A DNA stretch of 64,000 bases from Trichoplax adhaerens (Eukaryota; Placozoa; Uniplacotomia; Trichoplacea; Trichoplacidae). The notes beneath the pieces were generated by a model that was not told the origin of the DNA, ran no database searches, and saw only the letters and a program-made list of their open reading frames with translations. The stretch is taken from positions 2,933,454 through 2,997,453 of the forward strand of contig NW_002060946.1 of assembly GCF_000150275.1 (NCBI RefSeq). The letters run 5' to 3'. A program made the translations under genes and the position numbers. Each line of letters opens with the position of its first letter. Within the stretch, counting starts at the first letter, position 1. Of the stretch, positions 39,701 to 50,929 are shown in pieces.

Positions 39701-41967
39701 ACAATCACCATGCGATGCTATTAGAATAATGATAGGTAACGAATACTCTTCACATTGATTATCGAATTTAACAGGAATTTTATCGTGGCTACTGTGGCCA
39801 GCGATAATTGAAGTTAACCATTCCTGCATAGACTGTAAGTAAGTGATGTTGAGTGATTTTCCGCTTCTTGTCATGACCTTATCATTAATACCTTGAGTTA
39901 TATTGAATACAAGAAAGTAAATACTATTAGGAGACATGAATGGATAATGAGTCACCTGATAGAAAGCATGACCACCGAAATCCCATACTTTGACATATTG
40001 ATTATCATGATGTATATAGTTATCCACATTTTGCATAGACTTAAAATAATGTTGAAATATAGCTTGAACTTGATGTGAATGGAACTTAGATTGAGTTATA
40101 GTAATTCGAGGTGGTGTAAATTCTGTCATATTCCGACTAAGCTTGGCTATAGGACATTTATTTCGATCTTTGGTCGATATATTAACTGCTGTCGTTTGCC
40201 GGTTCATTTGCCCGCTTATATCTTCATGGTAATCTTTAGCCAACTCGACTAATTCCCAGATAACTGCCATGACTTTTTCATTAAATATGTCCGTGGGATG
40301 ACAAATGGTCATATCACGAATACGATAAGTTTTGATTTCGATGGCTTTGTTCGACTTCTGGAGAATTTGTGTTGGAGCTTGATTCTTAATTAATACTTGT
40401 TGAATACCGGTAAATACCTCCATAATGGATGATTTACCGACAAAACGAGGGCCAGTAAACATCCCTCGTATCAAATTATTATAGCAGCGCCCTTGATTTA
40501 ATGCTCTAATGTAGGCATTATAGTAAATCTTCCCTTTTAAAGCTGTACGAAATTGAAATAGAGAGTGGAATGATTAGACTAAGAATTTTGTAAATATTTA
40601 AATTGTAGAACTAATTTACTATGATCTTGACTTTATTGTCTGATGTTACCTTGACTAAAATCGTTATTGCCACTTGATTTTGTTGACGAATTACTATTGC
40701 TTTGTTGAACTGTTTGTTGTGGATTTTTAACAGGTTTGCCAGTTAACATCGATTGCTTTCGTTGAAAAGTGTTGGTTATATTATGTTTCGTAAGAACGAC
40801 ACTAGGATGATTGTCATCAAGAATTGATAATCGAATTTGAAGAGATTTATCATACATAGAAAGAGCCTCATCGTACTTGCCTTGACTATCATATACATCC
40901 CCCATATGGCTATACGATGTAGCAACATCAGGATGATTATGACCATGGATTGTCGATCGAATATTTAGTGACATACCATGCATACAAAGAGCCTTTTCAT
41001 ATTCACTTTGATTTCCATAAACAATTGCTAAATTACTATAGGAGTCCGCAATATGGGGATGATAGGGACCAACGACTGACAACAGAATTCTGAGCGACTT
41101 ATCATACATAGTAAAAGCTTTATCATACTTACCTTGATTATAATATACAGTTCCCAGGTTATTATATAACTCCGCAGCATGAGGATGATTATGGCCAAGA
41201 ACTGGCGAATGAGTTTCGAGTGGACTGTTTGGCACAGAGGGAACTTTATCATGTATACCTTGATTTGTACGGGCTTCTCTGCTGTTGTTAGATGAATGAG
41301 AAATCTTAGAGTGATTGCGGCTAAGAAGTGACAATTTAATTTTGAGTGATTTAACGGAAAGAGTTTCATCAAGCTTATTTTGATTTCTATCAAGTTCTCT
41401 GATGTGGGTATCCGACTTAGCAATATCAAAATGATCGCGGCCAAAGACTGACATTCGAATTTTGAGCGACTCATAATGCATAGAACGAGCCTCATTACAC
41501 TTGCCTCCTTCATCATAGATACGTCCAACCTGCTCATATCCATTGGCAATATGTAAATTATGTATGCCGCTTTTTAATTTTATTTCCAAGGATTTCTGGC
41601 TATCTTCCATTGCTCCATCCAAATCACCTTGCAGTATTTTAATTTCAGCTCGTCTGTATAAACATCGAGCTATCCTGACTTCATCTTGCAACTTATTAGC
41701 CAACTGATATGATTTCTCAACCAATTCTTTGGCTTTTATTAATTCATATTGTTCCGTATAAATGTAACAAATGTCGATATATATGTCGCATTGAAGGCCA
41801 TCAATGTTAGCAGAAATATCGTCCATCAAGCCAATCTTATCTATTATTTGTGAATAACAAGATAGCGCTTTCTCAAAGTTATAGGCAAGCATCTCTTTCC
41901 GACCCTTTTCAAATAGAGATTGCAAGTGATGACAGCTAACAGACCTAAAATATTGATCAGCAGCCAT
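36773..41967 (-). CDS. TPR-ROC-COR-death domain protein (ROCO GTPase)
   Basis: A multidomain ROCO-family protein of 1,253 aa from three exons with matching phases: 41967-40650, 40542-38362 and 37035-36773. Exon 1 encodes about 439 aa with kinesin-light-chain-style TPRs (YNNLGTVYYNQGKYDKAF, then HPDVATSYSHMGDVYDSQG). Exon 2 opens into a ROC GTPase: P-loop GPRFVGKS at residues 470-477, switch-II DFGG in KVWDFGGHAFYQV, and a SHGD motif in place of the usual T[HK]xD. The COR domain follows (KMLMYLHDLGEVIF, VVVTDVDWLLRIFRVII), then a Cys-rich stretch (CKCN, CEHC). Exon 3 encodes a C-terminal death domain (FIGTDWTRLAARLD, then FLQIWRRQHKNATTKELL, RRKDIISKI). A signalling scaffold or GTPase is likely; its partners are unknown. 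Treating the exons as one gene rests on clean phase and splice-site agreement. Confidence 0.85.
37574..38105. repeat. tandem repeat, about 160 bases x 3.3, in the last ROCO intron
   Basis: Copies start near 37574, 37732, 37897 and 38062 (the last partial), with periods of about 158, 165 and 165. Each carries TTTACCTTGGCCGTT, TGTAACTTTTG and GGCTTTTGAGCTATTAGATG, all well conserved. The array lies wholly inside the 37036-38361 intron. Confidence 0.9.
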
Positions 41968-43700
41968 TTTTTACGGTTTAAACAACAATCGCTCCAAGGA
42001 ATATTTCGCAGGCTAGAGTATTTGTAATACTAAAATTGAAAATCAGTTATTAGTGGCAAGAAAAATGCGCGTAAGTTAGGAGAACTAAAATTATAATTTG
42101 TTCTAGATTGCGACCACTTGCCTATAATCAAGTTAGTTTTATTAATGAAAAAAATTATCCTACGTTTACGTTAGTAAAAATTGTATGACATAAAATACAT
42201 TAGTAGTTACAAACCTCGTTTAAGATAAAGTACAAGCTGAGAATTAGTAATATCAACCAACTCTACCAAAAACTCAACTAAATTAGTAAGGCAAATTAGA
42301 ACTATAAAGTATATTACAGCTTATATAAATAAACATAGATGGCCAATTTCAACGTCTACTTTTAAGTCAATCCAAGTTTAATATTAGCTACAATAGATAA
42401 TATGCAACACAAATCAGAAAATAGGAGACAAAATGTACCTTATATATCCAATAGTTAGAACACCGTTATAAATTCAGCACGAGGAAGACACTGAAAAGCT
42501 TTTATTTTAATTTTGAGTGTAGATAGAGTATTAGATTAGTAAGCTACGTTGTTTACGGAGTTTAGAAAGTGTGTTAGATTAGTAAATGACGTTATATACC
42601 ATCGATATTCTATTATAAACAATTTTAACGTATCTAGTTGTATAGAAACGCCTACGATGATCGACAAAAAGATTATATCACGTGAATTTATCGCTTTGAG
42701 CGCATCATTCATTACCAGTGCCATACATCTATACGCTTAGAAACTTCTGCCCGCCACCCGTTGGCCATACCCCTGCGTCCCTTTCGGGTTTCGTTATTAT
42801 GTGATAGGAAGATCAAAGGAATAATTCATGCAATTGTTAACAATATCCATTTACCGTTATGTCATTAAAAAGATTTATGGGATAATAATTTGTAACTAGG
42901 AGACTAGAATCTATAGTAGTTATTTGGCTTTCATAGGATACAACAAAGTACTCTGCTGACGTAGGATAGTTACTCCGCAAGTTGCGGGTATCATACAGAA
43001 TGTGATACTAAAATTATTCTAACTAAAACTATAAATAGATTAGGTACTATCTATAAATAATTCAATTATCAATATACTCTTTCGAAATTATCGCAGATTA
43101 AAATGACAATTAACTGGTTGCACTATTGTTCTACTTTACAAAGATTATAACGCAGTTTTGAATGGCTTACATTTGGTTATGATGCAATACTTAGTGTAAA
43201 GATTACATGCATTTACTGATGGTAATCACGGATGTTTAAATACAACATAGTATTAAAGTTACGCTCATAACACTTTGCAACAGTAAAGTCCTTGATGAGC
43301 GTGATATTTTACGTCCTTTGTCCTTATTGTTTCCTTGTGCTACCATTTCGTGACCATAATGATTGCTACAACGACAACTGATTGTTAACGTTGGTATCTT
43401 TGTATGCATATTTACGTTCCGACATTATGTAGCCGTTTCCAAATCAGTTCTGCTAACTCTAAGAGTATACATCACACAAAGAATAGATTTTATTACTGAC
43501 TCTCTAACGATTGAGTTACTACGTGATGGTAACAATGCGCTCGCAAAGACAAGGAAAAACTCTTAAAACCGCAGATCTTAGAAAGACTATAAATGAACAA
43601 TAACGATAGAGAAATGAATACGTTACCTAATTTGTTTACAAGATAAAGAGATGGCGAAGAAGATCACTTCACGTTTATAGAACTTAGCATGAGAACGAAA
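41968..43700. other. upstream spacer of the ROCO gene
   Basis: AT-rich, no gene recognised. A short GC-rich island at 42741-42792 (CTGCCCGCCACCCGTTGGCC and following) stands out from the background. Open frames here (for example 43363-43566) show no family features. Confidence 0.4.
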
Positions 43701-43721
43701 TTCTATACTTAGCATCACATT

Positions 43722-43996
43722 CTATAAAGCTGAAAGCAATATACTTGAATCATCGCTAGCATTACTCATATGCGTATACCTATTACTATCAACAGCTTCA
43801 AACTTTATATTATAGCATGGACTACCAAAAACTTTACTGGACAAGGCACCTTTTGGTACGTTGCCCCAAAGATGGCCGATGATACAGTATAAATTACAGC
43901 ACATTTGGTACTGTACAATATTGATTAGTATGAAAATGGTGAATCCATTTATGGATTGTAACATAATAAAAAATTTTAAATCTATTAAATATTTGG
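43722..43996 (-). other. candidate lone last exon: TM7 plus tail of a class B-like GPCR
   Basis: A possible acceptor (TTTCCAAATATTTAATAG) is followed by an open frame with a hydrophobic segment, FFIMLQSINGFTIFILINIV. This resembles the TM7 consensus of adhesion/secretin GPCRs (N-S-L-Q-G-F-F-I-F). A 50-residue polar tail with KFEAVDSNRY then runs to a stop at 43722. No other transmembrane exon was found on either side, so it may be a relic or a misread. Function is uncertain. Confidence 0.25.
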
Positions 43997-44289
43997 AAAG
44001 TGATACGCTTAAAAATGTTATTTTTTGTGTACTTTACTCCTTATATGATATATTAAGCTTAAGGCCTAATAAAATGTTTTAGCTTATTTCATAGAATTTA
44101 AAAAGTTGATTTTAAATTGGTTTTTTGATGTAAAAATTCTAAGTCTTATTTAATACTGAGTACTATACACTCTTTCCATGAGCACACTTATAGCCATACC
44201 ATACCTTGTATATCTACAGTATTAAGAATACCTTGCTTCGTTCGTTTGATATAGCTCGGTCGATTTATAATACGATCGATCAAACTGTA

Positions 44290-44880
44290 TCAGGATATTA
44301 CTTAAAATTAAATTGTCAGTTCTTGATCACAATCATCCAGAGGTCGCTGCATCATATAACAATCTAGCAATTGTATATAATAATCAAGGCAAACATGAAA
44401 AAGCTATTTCTATGTATGAGAAATCGCTCAAAATTGGATTGTTAGTCTCTAATCACAATCATCCGGATATTGCTACATCATATAACAATATTGAAAATGT
44501 ATATATTAGCCAAGGCAAGTATGAATAGGCCATTTCTATGTATGAGAAGTCACTCAAAACTAGATTGGTAGCCTTTGGTCACAACCACCCCAATGTTACC
44601 AAATCGTATAACAATCCAGGAAGTGGATATTTTAATCAAGGCAAATATGAAGAAGCTATTTCCACGTATACAAGTCAATCGAAATTCAATCAGTCTTTGA
44701 TCATAATCATCTCAATATTGCTGTATCATATCGCAACATAGGAGTTGCATTTTATAAGCAGGGTAAGCATGAAGAGGCCATTCATTCAAAAATTTATTAT
44801 TAGTCTTTGTTCATAATCATCCCGAAATCGCTAAACCATATAACAATCTAGGAAATGTGTATGATAATTATTATAATAAA
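44290..44880 (+). pseudogene. decayed TPR (kinesin-light-chain-like) repeat fragment
   Basis: Four or more 42-residue TPRs are recognisable: DHNHPEVAASYNNLAIVYNN, then HNHPDIATSYNNIENVY, HNHPNVTKSYNN, and more in shifted frames. A TAG stop at 44526-44528 interrupts the frame. Frame changes occur after about 44660 and again near 44790. No start codon or downstream ROC domain follows. The repeats resemble those of the intact TPR-ROCO gene 2.3 kb away but lie on the opposite strand. It is best read as a dead copy of the same family. Confidence 0.85.
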
Positions 44881-47800
44881 ATGTAATTAGCCGACGTACC
44901 AATATAAACTATGTCGATATTACCGTATAATCTAGAGTAAAATTGTTATACATGTCAAATTTGTCTTTAATTGTTATTTTATTTCTCGCATATAAGGCAA
45001 TAAAATAAGTAACGATTTTAAATAGTCATTAAAAGACGATTTCTACGTACCAGTATTTGAATACTTGCAAATTAATCCAAGTTGAAATAAGTTATGGAGT
45101 CATCAATTTTGAACTTGATTAAGCCTTGTTTAAGGTTAAGATAATTCGAAACTTGATACGTAGTTATTTCTGTCATATTAAAAATTTCAAAATGAAACCA
45201 TTTAAATCTAATTCTAACGTACATAGAATTCATAAAAATTATTGCTACAGATATAAGGCTTTTACAATCATTCAAGAATTAATTTTTTAATATCGATTTG
45301 TTTGAAGTTGACTATAATATAACCTTCTTGGTTGATAGTAACAGTAAATTTTACTTAGTATCTAAGTATACGAGTTTTGTAAACCCGACTGCATTATTTG
45401 GGTTAGAATTTAAGATAATCCGTAGCATAGTTTTTATTAAGAATCAGATGCAGTGAGTTTGTAATTCAGGTGATATGTTTAGTTAATAGATTACACATGT
45501 GCTAATTTTGATCATTAAGTACAGTAGAAGTTAATATTACTTTGTACTTGCATACGGTATGAACTCAGACATTTGATTTGGGTTCTGATTTAAGATTAAT
45601 ATTTTGTCTTAGTGTATACTGTAGAAAAGTACAGTTTCAAGTTAAACTGTACCTGTGTCAATTTAATAGTTTTCGGGAATCTAAGGTATAATTTATCTTA
45701 TCATGTGTACTTGATTGCTAGTTTAATTGGAGTACTTTAGAATGATAGTTGGATAGTCTAATACCAACAACTGTTCTGCGTAGTGTATAAAAGGTGACGT
45801 AGTTCGATACTTTAGTGCAGTTGAAGTTAAAGAAGACAAGAAAAGTCTAGAATAATCGTGAGTTATCTCATTAATTGATAGTTTGGTTGCTTGAGGCAGT
45901 AGTTCTGCCTGTATTTTGTTACTTATTTAAGTAATTTTGCTAAGATTGTTGCCAAATTATAATAAATTGGTGTTTTCCTCGAATTTATTTTGCTTGGACT
46001 TTAATTGTTGGCGGTTTAATTTAATTTAGTAAATTTTTAGTTGTCCAACCTTACTTATACATTGCAGTAAATTTTTACTATTATGTAGAGTTACTTCCTC
46101 TAATAAATGGTAATCAAACAAATAACTTGAACAATTCTCATATAATCTTATAACTTTGGTCTTAAGTAAATTTTAGGGATACTCTACTCAATCTTATTAA
46201 TTTTTCTACATTTGTAGCATTATACACGTGTCTGGGCTATAATGTCATCAGCTTTACCGATGAAATAGCTTTTATTTAGGTTCAGATTTTGGATTTATCC
46301 TGAGAGTGATAATGTTTTAAAATTTTACAAATAGTAAATGGCACCCTTCTAAAAATAAGTAATCATTCGATATCCTAGAATATTTACCGCTAATGCTGTG
46401 GACACTGGTATCGTCAAAAGTAAATATCTTTATGATATGGGCGTGAACTTAATTCTAATTCTTTAATAACACACTTGGATTCATTTAGTCTTTATTAATA
46501 CTCTAAATAAGATGCAAATATATACAGTATCATTGGAGATTTTTACGTTTTGCGTTCAAGGGCGTGGAAGCCTGGCACGTTGTATAATACTGCGATAATT
46601 ATCATCGATAGATATTTATACGACGCAATTAAGATTTCCGCTTCGATAGTACTAAAATCATAGCTATGCAAAATCATAACATAAATAGCTGTGTTGTTTT
46701 ATCCAATTACTCGATGTTCAACGTAGCTTGCTTAAATGACCGTTCGGCGAGTAAATTTAATCATTCCAGATTTCAAGCGCGTAATAACGCGAATTAAAAT
46801 ATTAGCAGCAAATACGGTATGAACTTATTCATACGTTGTGCTCAACTAACCATCGCAAAAAATACAATAATAGCGGTTGTACTATGATGTCTGATACAAT
46901 ATTTTAAAATCTATTTATGTTTCATCATGAAAAGGACTACGATAGCCTTACTATTTCAATTTTAAAGATATACCGGCAAGTAGCACCTAAATATTGGATG
47001 ATGGATATCATGATTACATTTACTACATGGTCTGTTCAGGGTTTACTAGCGGTAACAGCGATGAGCTGAGAGAAAATATCTGTGGTTGCGTTTATATTTG
47101 ATCCCCGTTTAATTATTTTAATATCCGAAGATTACCCGCTTTCTGAATACCCAACACCGTAAGGGGTTGGGCATCTTCACGGATAAAGGTCACCAATTCA
47201 GACAGGTCATGCAACGACTTAAATGATTAATTATTATTAACTACAACAACTTATATTGTTAATTAATAAATTTCCAATAAATATCACACAATAACATTTT
47301 AATCTAGTAACTCCGCTATATCAGACGTAGCAATTAGCATAATCGAGTATGTGTATACAGCTTTGTCTATTTCCTACAAACAAAAGCGAATAGGTAGACA
47401 CATACGCATGGTAGTACTGGTATAATTTTGTAGTGTAATTAGCCGCTAATTTAGCGAAGAAAAGTGAAATTGGGCAATGACATATTCTTATTTATGGCGA
47501 TCACTATAAATTAGTATATTTTCATGATATTACTTTTGTAATTTTCATCAAATCCTTACAAAATTCGATATGGCAGAAAATCCAGTGAAAGCTAATTTTT
47601 AAATATTTATTTTTTTTAGCAGCAAGATAACTTCTATTGTTAATTGGCCTTATAGATATGATCATTAATCGGTATTCTTCAGGATTGACGTAAGTATAAG
47701 TTGAAAGTTGATTATTAACATTTAATAATTGTTCCTAAATTTACATCATTCTTTTCTTAAATTTTACCTTTCCCTATATTATTAGGACGAAACGTAGATT

Positions 47801-47927
47801 GATATGTTTATGTAATGTATCTCACAAACATCTAGGCGTAATTTCGATCGTAATGATGCAGAACTATTATTATTTGTCAACGCAATCGAATATATATATA
47901 TGTTAGGTATACGCGTATACTCTTAAA
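44881..47927. other. AT-rich spacer with possible LTR-like segment and a hairpin
   Basis: No protein gene recognised. Around 45785 TATAAAAGGTGACG precedes a TSS-like stretch, and AATAAA follows about 175 bases later near 45960. This is the spacing of an R region in a solo LTR, but no matching second copy, TG/CA ends or primer-binding site could be confirmed. A separate hairpin lies at 47123-47184. Confidence 0.35.
47123..47184. other. GC-rich two-stem hairpin
   Basis: The outer arms ATCCGAAGAT and ATCTTCACGGAT pair except for two inserted bases. The inner arms CCCAACACC and GGGGTTGGG pair around GTAA with one mismatch. The element is 62 bases in a strongly AT-rich background. It could be a structured RNA or a terminator-like or transposon end; no family is recognised. 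Confidence 0.4.
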
Positions 47928-48971
47928 TCAGAGTCTGGGAGAGGACATATGCGTATTGGTAGGTCCAGTAGAAGTGACAGGAACTAAACGATGGTTTCTG
48001 CCACTGTTGTGAAAGGGTTGAAATTTTCTAATTAGAACCAACGATCTGTTCCTTACACTTAAATCAAACTTCAAATATATAAATGGATTGAGAATAACGA
48101 TTGATGTTGTTATTGTTACGCTAAAAAATGAAAATAAAAAGTAGACAATATTACTGTTACGTATCATCAGCGTTGATTGCCGAGTAACCGCCATGCCTAA
48201 AATTGTAGCAAAGTATGGCCAACTAATCATCACATAAGACACGGATATCCAAGTTAACATTTTCATAAATCGTTTCTTTTTAATTTGTTCAGCTATGAGT
48301 TGCTTCCTAATACTTTCTCCTGGTCGTTGATATGATTTTTGAAAGGATATAATACGACTATAGATTATTATCATTAGTATAGTTGGGATGATAAATAATA
48401 CAGTCGCATCAGCTATCAAGTAGACTGAAACTGATGTAGTAATATTTGGGATATCACAGAGTAAATAATCACTATGGTGAACGGCAACATAGTCAAAGAT
48501 GGGAGCATTAGTAGCCACAGCACTAATCCATATTGCTATTTCGCCTAATACAAGCACGTAAATCTTATAGTTACGATAAAACGATGATAGTGGCTTAACA
48601 ATGATAAAATAGCGATCGATACCAATTAAGCATAAATTCATCATGGAAACTCCAAATGACGAGAATAGAAAAAATAATACCATACGACACATGAATGTAC
48701 CTCCGTCATAATCCAGATTGCGTATAACGATTTGGATATAGCCAGCTAACGATGCCATTGTCGATATAATGTCAGATATAACCGAAATACACATTAACTT
48801 GTATGTCGTCTTCTGAAAATGCTTATCAAACAGAAATAGATATAGAATAAACAAGTTGATGATAAGTCCAAACGTAAAGATTGGAATACCAACTACAGCA
48901 GCATATCGATATATTTGTGCCGCTAATTCCAATCTAAAATTATTATTGCGTGAGGTATTAGTCATACTCAA
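47928..48971 (-). CDS. rhodopsin-class (class A) G protein-coupled receptor
   Basis: Single-exon receptor of 347 aa with seven hydrophobic segments (roughly 21-48, 58-83, 95-118, 136-158, 181-206, 237-262 and 274-302). Class A landmarks are visible: N39 in TM1, D67 in TM2 (VISDIIS), C95 at the start of TM3, the DRY motif at 119-121 (IDRYFIIVKP), C172 in the second extracellular loop, WP at 251-252 in TM6 and NPFIY at 295-299 in TM7. N-terminal NTS (5-7) is an N-glycosylation site. A Lys/Arg-rich third loop (EQIKKKRFMK) suits G-protein coupling. The ligand cannot be told. Lack of introns contrasts with neighbouring genes and is common in lineage-expanded GPCRs, often by retroposition. Confidence 0.93.
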   Translation of the reverse strand: MSMTNTSRNNNFRLELAAQIYRYAAVVGIPIFTFGLIINLFILYLFLFDKHFQKTTYKLMCISVISDIISTMASLAGYIQIVIRNLDYDGGTFMCRMVLFFLFSSFGVSMMNLCLIGIDRYFIIVKPLSSFYRNYKIYVLVLGEIAIWISAVATNAPIFDYVAVHHSDYLLCDIPNITTSVSVYLIADATVLFIIPTILMIIIYSRIISFQKSYQRPGESIRKQLIAEQIKKKRFMKMLTWISVSYVMISWPYFATILGMAVTRQSTLMIRNSNIVYFLFSFFSVTITTSIVILNPFIYLKFDLSVRNRSLVLIRKFQPFHNSGRNHRLVPVTSTGPTNTHMSSPRL

Positions 48972-50929
48972 ATGATCTATCAGGGTTGAATGGTTTCGTT
49001 GATAGCCAAAAAGAAATGTAGAACCATCATGGATTTAAGCATAGTGCCACCAAATGTTGACTTATTCATCATGGTCGATTAATGTTGCCAGGCAATTAAA
49101 TAGAAATTCATCACTAAATGGTAATTGATATGTAGTTAGTAACCTGTTACGGTGCTACCTTATCATTTGGATAGCTTAATAGTACAGTAGTAGCTAATAT
49201 AGAAAATATTTATAATTGTAGTGCTCGGTAAGATAAGTAATGTCTTAGTGCCGGTATAATTAGTGATAATTTATTATAAATCTGATATTGATTGTTATTG
49301 TGTGTAGAAAGTAGTAAGGTGATTCAAGTTCTAGCTTATGATAGTTAACTAAACTGCAACCATGTTTAGCTTATGATTATTTATGAGCAATAGGTTGAAA
49401 GTATCTACCGATGGAAAAGTTATGTAATTAATATTTCAGTTTGAGATGTCTTTCCTAATAAGCAATAATAGTAATGTTATTGTGGTTTACAAGTTAGACG
49501 TTTCCTATATAAAACGGAAATATTTTGAGTGGGAAATGATATGAAAAGTCGTGAATAAGTCAATGCTGATATAGATTGTATCTTTACGGTACTTTGCGGC
49601 GTATATTTAACGTTTAAGTCAGTAGTTTACTTATCGACTTTTACTTTACCTTCCCTTGCCACAGTGTTAATTTGTGACATAACTGCTTTTCACAAAGGAA
49701 ATTTTTATTATGATATTCTTTTAAATTACTTCAGCCTGTCTAGAGGTTATTTCTGCTAAGTATAACAACTAATAATGCTAACCTTTAATTAACGAACAAC
49801 ATTTTTACTGACCATATTTTTCGTGGATGACTGGATTGCAAAATTTAAGCAGAAATCTATCATTAAATAATGTACAACGATCAATGCTGATAAAATTATA
49901 TTAGAAAGCTTCAATTTTAACTCATTTGAAATAATTGAAAAGCAAGAAGTTATAGCTAACAGTGATCGAACGGTTGTTCACAATTTTACTCCATATATTT
50001 CCAATGTAACATTTTAAGTCATCATTCAGTACAACTCTAAAAGTAATAGATTTACAATTTAACTGATATTACACACCGAATAGTAATTACTGCCATTAAG
50101 TTGGTACATATAATAATTGCATATTACTAACTTACTGACTTAGATCTTACTAAAATAATAATAGCTTTTTCTTTTTAAATGAAAAGATAATCTTATTTCA
50201 GGTTATAATTACCTAAGTTGTTATCAGAGAAAATCTTGCGCCTCTCATATTGCCAATATCAGACAAGTTGAACTATAATATTTGGAAGGTCTGATTTCCC
50301 TACCGTATATAAAGTAGATCTATCAACGAGCAATCGAATTAGAATAGATCTCTTCAACTTTCTAGGGCGGATTCCAAAGGTCTATTGTCTTTATCAAATA
50401 ACATACGTTATGCCTAAAATATACATGTGTAGATAGTATCATTTATTAATAACAATAGGTAAAAAAGCTAATAGAAATTGTTTGAAATACGTAATTAGAG
50501 ATTGAAACTGTTTCGTTGTGTTATTTAATGTAAATATAATCGAAAACAATTTTAAAGATGCTTTTCGTTATTTCTATTCTTAATAAAGTATTTTTGAAAT
50601 CTATTCGATGTAGAAAGTCTTTCAGCTATTTATTAATGGTCGCTGATGAATTATCCAAAATATGACTTGATCTCAATTAATCAATTTAATAAATTAATAA
50701 GAAGCAATAATAATAGTTATGAATTGATACATGCTTGGTAAAGAAGTAAGATAAGACTACGCAGATATTATTTCATTTTCTCATTTAAGACGGTAAAGGA
50801 CGATAACTTGCTCCGAAATTTGCGGAATACTGTTCTTTTTATAATAAATTAGATAGCTCAGCACCACTTTATGATGGATGTGGGTTGCAATAACGTCATG
50901 ACTCCAATAGATTAACTATATTCTAGTAT
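48972..50929. other. spacer upstream of the GPCR
   Basis: 2 kb of AT-rich DNA in which I see no gene, clear repeat or RNA. Confidence 0.4.

Noticed and set aside
40543-40649. Treating the TPR frame and the ROC-COR frame as two separate genes
   Set aside because: The stop after the TPR frame lies beyond a good donor (CAAG/GTAACA). A good acceptor at 40543-40545 resumes the ROC-COR frame in the right phase, and the gap is a normal 107-base intron.
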